Below, one piece after another: positions 36,501-43,929 of a DNA stretch of 64,000 bases. Both the position numbers and the translations under genes were made by a program. The notes beneath the pieces are model-generated. The model saw nothing but the letters and a program-made list of their open reading frames with translations. It was not told where the DNA came from and made no database searches. How positions within the stretch are numbered: position 1 is the stretch's first letter; every line of letters begins with the position of its first letter. Source of the DNA: Ammoniphilus sp. YIM 78166 (GTDB taxonomy: Bacteria; Bacillota; Bacilli; Aneurinibacillales; RAOX-1); contig NZ_SDLR01000010.1 in assembly GCF_004522215.1 (NCBI RefSeq), positions 1 to 64,000 of the forward strand. The letters are read 5' to 3'.

Positions 36501-36626
36501 CATTTCCATTTCCGGATAAAGGTCTATGGGAATATCACGCAAGGTGACCACGCCCACCATCAGAAGGCAGATCACCAGCATGATCACCCCCACCGGCCGC
36601 TGGACCGATAACTTGATTAAATTCAT
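33558..36626 (-). CDS. RND-family efflux pump (HAE1/AcrB type, SwrC-like)
   Basis: 1022 residues with the RND architecture: TM1 at the N-terminus, large extracytoplasmic loops, TM2-6 (about 335-480), second loop and TM7-12. Proton-relay motif LALGIGMMVDSSIVILENI and C-terminal IGMIILAGIVVNNAIILVDY are clear. Exports amphiphilic compounds using proton-motive force. ATGA-type overlap with the adaptor gene. Bacillus relatives (SwrC/YerP) export surfactin and other lipopeptides. Confidence 0.95.
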   Translation of the reverse strand: MNLIKLSVQRPVGVIMLVICLLMVGVVTLRDIPIDLYPEMEMPTVTVTANYSNVAPQDMERMVTKPIEAQIASMNGVDSMVSTTSTGSVRIRVTFDDSIPLDKAASELQQRMSRMSRSLPDSVETPTVSQFDINSTPIMTLALVGRDTANLEKLANDISPQFERIDGVAGVSVEGGRSAELRLTLNPLLLQQYNLTASDVANAIRTKNTSNTVGSVPKGDEDIQIRVDGEYTSLDQIATTPIRLGDSQTITVADIATITDISSEVQSITRINQVPGVLMSISKQSGSNTVGVADRIYETMASLQKELAEGIELVTVNDQSTFIRNAISGVTQAMAVGGAFAVFVLLFFLRSVRATLVIGVSIPIAIVATFILIRYSGQTLNVITLSGLALGIGMMVDSSIVILENIMKYKQNGVSAKEAAIKGGSELVSAVIASTTTTLVVFLPLVLLGTGQIANLFLPLAIVVSFSLVTALLVAITLVPMVASKMLNSRNAEKWAKDPVWMRGLTWLYERVLRFSLRFRWLVVLGVAALTVGSTLLFATLDVETFPRSAEERINLTARFDEGTEFTQIEGFANQAEAVLAKYQDEIKLQQTSIRSTQISIALQLPPKSEQRRTTAELSAAIQADLRREIVGVSFSAGRAFRAAGGGGSALTVSLAGPDQEVLHTLLEQVDLLLSRIPSIENVEIPSINGRPQYTIRVDEPVAVRYGLTQGQVMDQMSTVFNGISAARLQQDGKEYNVMVRYPEEESDSIADLQGFLLKTSAGQYIPLTAIASIQETKGPVSIQRENQRQMYTLTADVTEGASAAQVTQQVNQLLAGLPVPNGYEVTTGGTRQEFDNSVGNLLLMIALAIFLVYTVMAVQFESFIHPFIVMFALPTTVVGVILGLKTTGLPLSFPTFIGMIILAGIVVNNAIILVDYINQLKRGGTDYKEAIIEAGRSRLRPILMTTITTVLGMLPLSLGLGEGSEMQQPIGVVTIFGLSVSMFFTLFFVPVMYSIIEDFGKWVTNLFRPRQAPTQQIDIQS

Positions 36627-38005
36627 TACTGGCCACCTCCGGAAGGAGCTCGCTGCGGTTGTCCTTGCCCGCCTTGCCTTTCAGGCCGCTGACCTTGCCC
36701 CGGACGTCCTTCTCCCCCCTGCTGAATGGTAGGAACCTGACCAGGCAGAAGCACATTCATCCCTTCAGTAACCAGCTTATGTCCGTTGACAATGACTTGG
36801 GCTCCCATTTGAAGTTCCCCGCCTACGGCCGTCACGTCAGACTGGGCATTCAAAACCTCCACCTTTTTCTGAACCGCTTTGCCTTCCTCCACCACATACA
36901 CAAAGGAGGTATCTGCTTTTTGCAAAATCGCATGCGTGGGAACCAACAGCACATCCGACGCCAGCGTTTCTGTAAAAGTCAGCTGAACCGCTTCCCCACT
37001 GCTGATACTGACCCCCGGCGTGGAAAAAACGAGCTCCACATCATAAAGGCCATTGGCATTGGTCGTTCCGCTGATGTACTGCACTTGGGCTGTGGCGGAG
37101 GTATCCGGATTTGCCGTTACGACTCGCACTTCTTGACCCAAAGGTAGCAAGGACCGCTGCTCCGCGGTGATTTGAGTCGTGATCTTCAAGTTTTGGTTAT
37201 TGGAGATGGTAAGCAATGGCTGCTGGGTAGACAGCTGATCCCCTACATTGTAGTTGACCGCCATGACTTCTCCTGCGATCGGGGCATAAATGACAGCGTC
37301 CGTAGTCGCCTTTTGTGCGTTTTTCCGGAGTTCCTGAAGGGTGGCCTCCGCTTTTCTCACACTCAGCTCGTTTTGTTGAATCGCAAGCTCTGCTCTTTCC
37401 CATTCAATGTCATAGGAGCGCAGCTCGTTTTCATAGGCAATTTGAGCTTCTTCCTCCTGCTTATTGGCTTGCGTTAACTCACTTTGCGGCGCAGCCCCTT
37501 GGTCAAATAGGAACTGCATTTCTTCTAAACTCGTTCTAGCAGTTTCCCACTGACGCTTCAGCTGGTCGATTCGGCTTTGATTTTGCTCGGTTTGCTTTTT
37601 GGAAATCTGGGCGCTCTGCAGCTGCTGTTTGGCACTTTCGATATTAAATTGGGCCTGCACGATCGCTTCCGCCGTGTCAGAGGTATCCACTCTTCCCAAC
37701 ACTTGACCTTGCGTGACGCGATCGCCTTTTTTCACCTGAAGGGATAAAAGCTTTCCTGCCATCGTGGCATGCACGTCACTTTGCTTGTCCGATAAGACGC
37801 TTCCCACAATCTTTTTGGTCACCGTTAAATCGCCTTTCTTCGCTTCCTCTACTTCTACGGCAACCGCCTGTTGAGCCCGAGCCGCCATAGCCCCTTGCCC
37901 AGGCGCTCCCCCAGGACCTCCCTGGGAAGAGGCCCCCATGGAACAACCAGAAACCAATAAGAACGAAACACTTAGCCAAACCAGATGGTTTCTCTTCATT
38001 TTCAA
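36626..38005 (-). CDS. efflux RND periplasmic-type adaptor lipoprotein
   Basis: 459 residues. Lipoprotein signal with lipobox LVSGC (Cys near 21), a biotinyl-lipoyl-like half (GKLLSLQVKKGDRVTQGQVLGRV), a long coiled-coil hairpin (about 115-225), the second lipoyl half (VIYAPIAGEVMAV) and beta-barrel region; the tail is Gly/Gln/Arg-rich. Anchored outside the cell membrane it would link the RND pump to the TolC-like protein encoded just upstream. Confidence 0.93.
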   Translation of the reverse strand: MKMKRNHLVWLSVSFLLVSGCSMGASSQGGPGGAPGQGAMAARAQQAVAVEVEEAKKGDLTVTKKIVGSVLSDKQSDVHATMAGKLLSLQVKKGDRVTQGQVLGRVDTSDTAEAIVQAQFNIESAKQQLQSAQISKKQTEQNQSRIDQLKRQWETARTSLEEMQFLFDQGAAPQSELTQANKQEEEAQIAYENELRSYDIEWERAELAIQQNELSVRKAEATLQELRKNAQKATTDAVIYAPIAGEVMAVNYNVGDQLSTQQPLLTISNNQNLKITTQITAEQRSLLPLGQEVRVVTANPDTSATAQVQYISGTTNANGLYDVELVFSTPGVSISSGEAVQLTFTETLASDVLLVPTHAILQKADTSFVYVVEEGKAVQKKVEVLNAQSDVTAVGGELQMGAQVIVNGHKLVTEGMNVLLPGQVPTIQQGGEGRPGQGQRPERQGGQGQPQRAPSGGGQ

Positions 38006-38023
38006 AGATCTCCTCCTTCTTTT

Positions 38024-39460
38024 TTAGCTCGCCCACGGCTTATGTAAAGTAAATAAAGCTTGATCGATACGGATCGCCAATTCTTCTAGCTCTCTTTTTC
38101 TTTGGTTGAGGCTAGTCTGCTCTTTTTTGACTTCTAATGCCGTAATCAACCCTCGATCGAACTTGGATTGGGCTACTCTTACCTGTTCTTCTGCCGTCTC
38201 AAGCGTCAGCTTGCGCAGTTGAACCTGTTCTTCTAGCTGTTTCAAGCTGGCATACGCGGTCCGTAAAGACTCTTCCTGCTGCTTCTTGTTTTCCGCGAGG
38301 GTGGCTTGCGCTTGGGTCACATCCATCTCGGCAATCTGATAGTTTTGCCCGGCGTTCCACGAAAAAAGGGTCACCCCAAGCTTAGCTAACTCGACTTGTT
38401 TCTCGAGCCTCCATATGGTGGGACTAGAAGAGAGGATTTTTGCTACATGATAGTCGATATCAATGGCCTCGATCTCATGGGTCAGAGGTTGATCGGCTAA
38501 CTTATAAACCGTGCTTTTGGTCTTGCCCATAAGGGTGTTGAGTTTTCCTTGGGCTTCCTGCAAAGCCGTTTTGGACAGCTGCCAATTTTTCTCTGCTTCT
38601 ACGGTCGCCTTGATCACCCTGTTTTTGTCTACTTCTGAAACTTTTCCAATCTGAGCCTTGGCAAGCGTCGCGCGTTCTTCCATTCGAGCCACTTCCAAAG
38701 CTTCTTCCTTATTCCGCACATCGTTTTCCTTTACGAGGATATCTTGGTAGGCTTGCTTGACACGGTAGGTTACCTGATCTTGGGTAACTTCAATTTCTTT
38801 CTTGGACAGTTGAAGGTTCATATCTGCCGTGAGGAGGCTTCTCCATGCAGACCGTACAGCCGCTTCATCCGGACCATTACCTTCATTGATCGGGATAAAA
38901 TCGATTTTACTTGACGCATCCTCTCGATTGAGTTCCTTTCGCTCAATGTCCTGCTCCGCCATCTTCACCGTATGAGCATTGGCCACCGCCCATTGGACGG
39001 CTTGATCAAACGACAAGGCAGGCGTTACGTCCTGTTCGGCTTTTAACTGCTCTGAAGTAATCTGTACAGTTCGGGATGGCCCGTCCCATCCTACTGTCGC
39101 TCCCAGCGACTCTCCAATAAAGCGCAGCGGAACGAAGGTCCTGCCATGGCGTATCATGGCAGGTGTATCCAACGATACTTGTTGGAAATTTTTCAAGGCA
39201 TAGGAGGAGCCAATCTTAAGCTGAATCGTAACGCTATCCTTTGTTGCGGTCACCGTTTGCGTTGGAGGATCCCAGGCGATTTCCGCGCCTAGCTCGGTAA
39301 AAATCTCTCGCATCGGGACTAGAGTTAAGTCATTGTGAATAAAGGGGGCTTGTTCAAAGGTAATGAGATTGCTGTCTATAGCTACCTGGACCTGAGCCGC
39401 TGCAGGCTTGGCCCCTGCCAGAAGAGCGAGCGCCAGCAATGAGGTCATCTGTTTTTTCAT
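38024..39460 (-). CDS. copper-amine-oxidase-N domain / TolC-like coiled-coil fusion
   Basis: 478 residues from the ATG at 39460, which has GGAAGGTGG five bases upstream. A signal peptide (LLALALLAGAKPAAA) is followed by a Cu-amine-oxidase N-terminal-like domain (about 30-140, with VPMREIFTELGAEIAWD and VPLRFIGESLGATVGWD repeats) and a TolC/outer-membrane-efflux-like region of long helices (about 155-475) with two QAYQDI/TAYASL-type halves. TolC proteins form outer-membrane ducts, yet this organism looks monoderm. The N-terminal domain is common in Firmicute surface proteins and may hold the helices in the wall. First gene of the efflux operon. Confidence 0.8.
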   Translation of the reverse strand: MKKQMTSLLALALLAGAKPAAAQVQVAIDSNLITFEQAPFIHNDLTLVPMREIFTELGAEIAWDPPTQTVTATKDSVTIQLKIGSSYALKNFQQVSLDTPAMIRHGRTFVPLRFIGESLGATVGWDGPSRTVQITSEQLKAEQDVTPALSFDQAVQWAVANAHTVKMAEQDIERKELNREDASSKIDFIPINEGNGPDEAAVRSAWRSLLTADMNLQLSKKEIEVTQDQVTYRVKQAYQDILVKENDVRNKEEALEVARMEERATLAKAQIGKVSEVDKNRVIKATVEAEKNWQLSKTALQEAQGKLNTLMGKTKSTVYKLADQPLTHEIEAIDIDYHVAKILSSSPTIWRLEKQVELAKLGVTLFSWNAGQNYQIAEMDVTQAQATLAENKKQQEESLRTAYASLKQLEEQVQLRKLTLETAEEQVRVAQSKFDRGLITALEVKKEQTSLNQRKRELEELAIRIDQALFTLHKPWAS

Positions 39461-39497
39461 GTTTTCCACCTTCCCAATTCTTCATAGGCTAAGAACT

Positions 39498-39531
39498 ATT
39501 GTAAGAACGAAATATGTCAAGTGGATGTCAA
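39498..39531 (-). promoter_or_regulatory. efflux operon promoter with response-regulator direct repeat
   Basis: On the minus strand TTGACAT-CCAC-TTGACAT (39531-39514) forms an 11-bp-spaced direct repeat, ten bases before a -10 TACAAT (39503-39498). This is the layout of OmpR/PhoP-type activator sites. Confidence 0.6.
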
Positions 39532-39607
39532 AGAGGGGAGTCTCAAATAATAACTCATTGACCTAATAAATGTGCCAACCCTTTAAGGTACAGACGGCAG
39601 ACAAAAT

Positions 39608-39727
39608 AAAAAAAACTTCTATTGAAGTATTTCCAAGGTAGCCAGACCGCCTTTAGAGGAAGTTTTTTATGCGTTTAAAAAAGTTTGTTCACTTTAATGC
39701 TTTAGTTAACTTAAACTTTCTTAAACA
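39608..39727 (+). repeat. dispersed two-hairpin element, copy 3
   Basis: Module A (39608-39669) keeps AAAAACTTCTAT...GGTAGCCAGACCGCCTTTAG...GAAGTTTTTTATGC. Module B has different arms that still pair: GTTTAAAAAAGTTT (39673-39686) with AAACTTTCTTAAAC (39713-39726). Unlike the other two copies it is not in sense orientation after a gene; both neighbours are on the minus strand. Confidence 0.85.
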
Positions 39728-39730
39728 GTA

Positions 39731-39755
39731 GAAAAAAGACGCTAATACAGCGTCT
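39731..39755 (-). terminator. intrinsic terminator of the CBO0543-like gene
   Basis: AAGACGCT pairs with AGCGTCTT, then six T on the minus strand. Confidence 0.85.
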
Positions 39756-40370
39756 TCATCTCACCTTCTCTTTTCTCCGCAGAAAATGAACTTCATTTTC
39801 TTTACCACTTTCATTCTCGATCTTTTCGTATTGGTTCCATCGACTTGACCAGTGTCCAATTAGATAAATAGATAGAAATAGAAAGAAGTCATAACTATAT
39901 GGCCACCCTTTAGGATCATAAAAACCAATGATGGTAAAGAAAGGCATCCCAACAAAAGCTCCTACTGCTGCAAAGATGATCCCTTTAACCAACATATTCA
40001 CTTTCGTTTTATATTGAATAAAAAATATGACGGTAACTGGAACTAATGAAAAATGATACGGGAGTAGCAGCATAGGTGAAATGGGGACGATCTCCATCGG
40101 GTAGGACCATGCCCCTTTGGAGAAAGCAATCATATCAATGAAAATAGACAAGATAATGACTAAAAACGCGGTCTGGAGTAAGCGATTGGTGCTCTCTTTT
40201 TTTCTAAGCAGAAACCAAATGATCCATGGGAGTACCATTAATGCCACTCCAAACCACCATTGCCATGTAAAATAAAAGGCTTCAACAATAGCGGTACTCA
40301 TGATATCTGTTGCTTCTTTTATCATTTGGTATCCTCTGCTTACTTCACGTATTCCCTCTTCATACGTCAT
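39756..40370 (-). CDS. CBO0543-family membrane protein
   Basis: 204 residues with about five membrane segments from residue 33 on. Trp-rich motifs FTWQWWFG, PWIIWFLLRKKEST and YDPKGWPY are shared with the gene at 59.9-60.5 kb, so the two are paralogues. Family function unknown. The pair brackets the ectoine-type island. An ATG nearer the first hydrophobic segment is also possible as start. Confidence 0.75.
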   Translation of the reverse strand: MTYEEGIREVSRGYQMIKEATDIMSTAIVEAFYFTWQWWFGVALMVLPWIIWFLLRKKESTNRLLQTAFLVIILSIFIDMIAFSKGAWSYPMEIVPISPMLLLPYHFSLVPVTVIFFIQYKTKVNMLVKGIIFAAVGAFVGMPFFTIIGFYDPKGWPYSYDFFLFLSIYLIGHWSSRWNQYEKIENESGKENEVHFLRRKEKVR

Positions 40371-40447
40371 AAAATCATCCCTTACCTTTTAACCAATTTA
40401 AACTACACTATTTGTAAATATTTCCCCAAAATAAGATTCCCTACTCA

Positions 40448-40485
40448 AATGAAAAATAGCCCACCAGCATCTCCTGCTGATGAGC
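40448..40485 (-). terminator. intrinsic terminator of the catabolic island
   Basis: AGCTCATCAGCA pairs with TGCTGGTGGGCT (with G-T pairs) and is followed by ATTTTTC, just after the malic enzyme stop. Confidence 0.75.
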
Positions 40486-40492
40486 TTCCTCT

Positions 40493-41962
40493 TTAACTCC
40501 CTACTAATTCTAGCTCGCTAGGTAGCTCTTCCATTTGTCCATCCTCCTGGAACCTCGCTTTTTTCCGGGCGACTCCTGTCTGAATAGCAGCTTCAATTAC
40601 AGCTTCCCTCACCTTTTCTACCACTCGATGATTGAACACGGTCGGGATAATATAGCTCTCGCTCAGCTCTTCGTCCGAGACGACGGAGGCGATTGCATAA
40701 GCGGCAGCCAGTTTCATTTCTTCATTAATATCCGAAGTGCGGCAGTCAAGAGCCCCACGGAACATCCCAGGGAAACAAAGAACATTATTGATCTGGTTCG
40801 GGTAATCTGACCTGCCGGTAGCCAGGACTCGAACATAAGGCTCAGCTAGCTCCGGCTGAATCTCTGGATTCGGATTTGCCATGGCAAACACGATCGGATC
40901 CTTTGCCATTTTCTTAAGATCTTTCACTTTGAGGATACCAGGGGCGGACACGCCAATAAAGACATCCGCACCGGCTATGATGTCGCTGAGGCCGCCGGTT
41001 TCATTCTTTGGATTCGTGATCTGGGCATAACTAAGCCAATAAGGATTGGTATAGAGGATTCCTCGTGCAACCGCTCCCTCTCGGTCTACACCTATAATAT
41101 TTTTTACGCCGGCAGCCAGCAGAATTTTGGTGCATGCCATGCCTGCGGCCCCTACGCCACTTAGGACTACTTTAACATCCTCCAGCTTTTTTCCGACGAG
41201 CTTCAGCGCGTTGAGCAGGCCAGCCAGCAAGACGACGGCTGTTCCATGCTGGTCATCGTGAAACACAGGAATGTCCAGCTCCCGTTTGAGCCGCTCCTCA
41301 ATCTCGAAGCACCTTGGGGAGGAAATATCCTCCAAGTTAATTCCGCCAAAAGCAGGGGCAATGGCCTTCACGATTCGGATGATTTCCTCAGGATCCTTCG
41401 TATCCAAGCAAATCGGAAAAGCGTCCACATTCCCCAGCTGCTTGAAAAGCATGGCCTTCCCTTCCATCACCGGCATGGCTGCCTCCGGGCCAATATCCCC
41501 TAGGCCCAATACCGCCGTTCCATCCGAAACAACAGCGATCGTATTCCGTTTGATCGTCAGAGAATAAGCTTTACTGGGCTCTTCGGCAATCGCCGTACAA
41601 ATGCGGGCCACGCCGGGGGTATACACCCTTGAGAGGTCATCCCGGTTTTTGATGGGGATTCTGGACGTGACCTCAATCTTCCCGCCCACGTGCATGAGAA
41701 ATGTCCGATCCGATACATGAATAATGGTGATGCCTTGCAGTTTCTTTAAGGTATCGGCAATCAGCTGGCCGTGCGATTGGTCATACGCACTCACGGTAAT
41801 GTCCCGAACGGTATGCGTTTTGCTCGAGGAAATCACATCTACGCCGATAATATCTCCCCCGGCCTCACCAATGGTCTTGGCAATGTCTCCAAACGAAACG
41901 GTTTCCTTTTGAAATTGTACCCGAACAATAATATGCATACCTGTACCGCTAGTCAAGGACAT
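40493..41962 (-). CDS. NAD(P)-dependent malic enzyme with N-terminal ACT-like domain
   Basis: 489 residues. An ACT-like regulatory domain (10-90) precedes the malic enzyme core: YTPGVARICTAIA, the Lys/Asp active site region SDGTAVLGLGDIGPEAAMPVMEGK, metal site in FHDDQHGTAVV and NAD fold GVGAAGMACTKILLAAG. Oxidative decarboxylation of malate to pyruvate. As the last gene of the island it would move carbon from aspartate (via fumarate and malate) to pyruvate; this is inferred. Confidence 0.92.
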   Translation of the reverse strand: MSLTSGTGMHIIVRVQFQKETVSFGDIAKTIGEAGGDIIGVDVISSSKTHTVRDITVSAYDQSHGQLIADTLKKLQGITIIHVSDRTFLMHVGGKIEVTSRIPIKNRDDLSRVYTPGVARICTAIAEEPSKAYSLTIKRNTIAVVSDGTAVLGLGDIGPEAAMPVMEGKAMLFKQLGNVDAFPICLDTKDPEEIIRIVKAIAPAFGGINLEDISSPRCFEIEERLKRELDIPVFHDDQHGTAVVLLAGLLNALKLVGKKLEDVKVVLSGVGAAGMACTKILLAAGVKNIIGVDREGAVARGILYTNPYWLSYAQITNPKNETGGLSDIIAGADVFIGVSAPGILKVKDLKKMAKDPIVFAMANPNPEIQPELAEPYVRVLATGRSDYPNQINNVLCFPGMFRGALDCRTSDINEEMKLAAAYAIASVVSDEELSESYIIPTVFNHRVVEKVREAVIEAAIQTGVARKKARFQEDGQMEELPSELELVGS

Positions 41963-42017
41963 TTGGACTCCAACCTTTCATAATAGAACTCGTTGATTTT
42001 ACACGCATGATTCGCCG

Positions 42018-43292
42018 TTACATGAAGTAACGGTAAAACAAGATCGCATCCGGAAAAGCAATGAATAGGACTGAAACTGCAATCAGCATGAGAATGAAAG
42101 GAGGAGTCCCTCTCACAACCTCGAGGTAAGGCTTGTTGAACACAGCGCAAGCCGTAAAGATATCACAGCCGAAAGGCGGGGTGGATGCCCCGATAGCCGC
42201 CTGCAGAGTAATGATAATGCCCAGTACGACCGGGTCAATTCCTGCTTGCATCGCAACGGGGAAAAAGATAGGCGTTAGCACCATGATGACCACAATCTGA
42301 TCGACGAACATGCAGCCGATAAAAAAGAAGATCGTGACCGTGATTAAAATGGCTAAAGCGGAAGGATCCGCTCCAAGCACACTGGAAGTAATCATCTCAG
42401 GAATCTTGGCATACGAGATGACCCAAGAGAACGCGGAACCGCCGGCTACCAGGATGAAGACAGCCGCCGTGACGAGACCGCTGGATAGGGCGATGCCCTG
42501 TAAGTCTTTGGGCTTCACGGTCTTAAAGATGAATATCTCTAAAATAATCGCATAGAGAACAGAAATGGCAGCCGCTTCAGTCGGGCTGAATTGACCAGTA
42601 TATATTCCTCCTATAATAATGACGGGAAATCCAAGAGGCAGCAGCGCTCTTTTGCTGGAGGTCCAGCGTTCCTTCCACGTGGCTTTCGGCTGCTGCGGAA
42701 GATTTTTGGCTTTGGCATAGAAATAGCTGTAAACGGAAAAAAACAGGAGAACGACCAGTCCCGGCAAAATCCCGGCAATAAACATCTCCCCTACGGAAGT
42801 GCCAGTCACCACCGCATACATAATCATGCCGATGCTGGGGGGAATCAGAAGGGCAACATCAGCAGCATTCACGATCAAAGCCATGGCGGCAGAGTCTTTA
42901 TAGCCATTGCTCAACAGCTTAGAGCGCATCGGCTTTCCCACAGCCACTACCGTCGCCTGGGCGGAACCGGATATGGCTCCGAATAAGGTGCAAGTCGCGG
43001 CTGTCGTAATCGCGTATCCTCCCCGGATATGCCCCACAAAGCGCCCCACAAAATCCAGCAGGCGGTTGGCCGTCTGGCCAGTGGCCATGATATCGGCGGC
43101 AAAAATGAACATGGGAACGGCAAGCAGGACAAAAGGGGACACCCCAGCGTAGAGCTGTTGGGTCATCATCATGGGATCCATATTCGGATAATATTGCTTT
43201 AAGACAATCAGCGGCGATACGATCATCGGCATCATCATGGGGAAGCCCATAACTAACAGCAGGACCATGACGGACATGAGGGTTAAGACCAT
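42018..43292 (-). CDS. TRAP transporter large permease (DctM type)
   Basis: 424 residues, about 12 membrane segments, with GFPMMMPMIVSPL at the start and FGAISGSAQATVVAVGKPM and GASTPPFGCDIF typical of DctM/SiaM. Sodium- or proton-driven uptake with DctP and DctQ. Known ectoine transporters TeaABC and UehABC are of this type; the substrate here is inferred from neighbours. Confidence 0.93.
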   Translation of the reverse strand: MVLTLMSVMVLLLVMGFPMMMPMIVSPLIVLKQYYPNMDPMMMTQQLYAGVSPFVLLAVPMFIFAADIMATGQTANRLLDFVGRFVGHIRGGYAITTAATCTLFGAISGSAQATVVAVGKPMRSKLLSNGYKDSAAMALIVNAADVALLIPPSIGMIMYAVVTGTSVGEMFIAGILPGLVVLLFFSVYSYFYAKAKNLPQQPKATWKERWTSSKRALLPLGFPVIIIGGIYTGQFSPTEAAAISVLYAIILEIFIFKTVKPKDLQGIALSSGLVTAAVFILVAGGSAFSWVISYAKIPEMITSSVLGADPSALAILITVTIFFFIGCMFVDQIVVIMVLTPIFFPVAMQAGIDPVVLGIIITLQAAIGASTPPFGCDIFTACAVFNKPYLEVVRGTPPFILMLIAVSVLFIAFPDAILFYRYFM

Positions 43293-43313
43293 CGGTTTTT
43301 TCCTCCCCTAGTA

Positions 43314-43844
43314 TTAAATAACCTGTTGCATATTGCGGTCTGACGCAGTCTCATCGGTCAGTGCAGGCTTTGCTTTCAGGTTTATCCAAAAGTTTCGGGC
43401 ATATTGAATGCCTCCTAGAATAAACCCAATCGGTATGAACATCACGACGAGATACATGGGAACCCGCAACGCTGGCGTGACCCTTCCTAAGGCCTCCACC
43501 TTGAGCGTGTACTCGATACCTAAAATGGCCAAATAAAACAAAGTGACAGAGGTGACAGCGGAAATGATGAGAATGAGGGCTTTTTGGATTTTGGGAGGAG
43601 AAAGGTCGATGACGGCAGTCATGCTGATATGCCTTCCTTTCCGAGCTCCATAGCTAATCCCGATAAACGTGATGGCAATCACCAGAAACTGGCCCGCCTC
43701 CTCTGCAAAATGCCAGCTATAGTTAAAAAATGTCCGGCTGATGACATTTCCGATTAAGATAAACGCCATGAGGAGAATGGAGTAGCTTAATATCTTCTCT
43801 TCTATGTTCATAATGAGTCTATCGATCCATTTGAGAAGCTTCAT
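43314..43844 (-). CDS. TRAP transporter small permease (DctQ type)
   Basis: 176 residues with four membrane segments; FHFAEE-type block is SWHFAEEAGQFLVIAITFIG, followed by GARKGRHISMTAVIDL, which is diagnostic for DctQ. Works with the DctM protein encoded 21 bases downstream. Confidence 0.92.
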   Translation of the reverse strand: MKLLKWIDRLIMNIEEKILSYSILLMAFILIGNVISRTFFNYSWHFAEEAGQFLVIAITFIGISYGARKGRHISMTAVIDLSPPKIQKALILIISAVTSVTLFYLAILGIEYTLKVEALGRVTPALRVPMYLVVMFIPIGFILGGIQYARNFWINLKAKPALTDETASDRNMQQVI

Positions 43845-43888
43845 ATTAGAGTTGTCCCCCTTTTATCAACGTTGCCGAGAGACGTTTC

Positions 43889-43915
43889 GAACCAAAGGGA
43901 TCCCCCCTTTGGTTC
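43889..43915 (-). promoter_or_regulatory. strong intercistronic hairpin between dctP and dctQ
   Basis: GAACCAAAGGG (43889-43899) pairs perfectly with CCCTTTGGTTC (43905-43915) around five bases, with no T-run. Likely stabilises or trims the dctP message so that more binding protein than permease is made, as in many binding-protein operons. Confidence 0.6.
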
Positions 43916-43929
43916 AAGCCTCTCCATCG

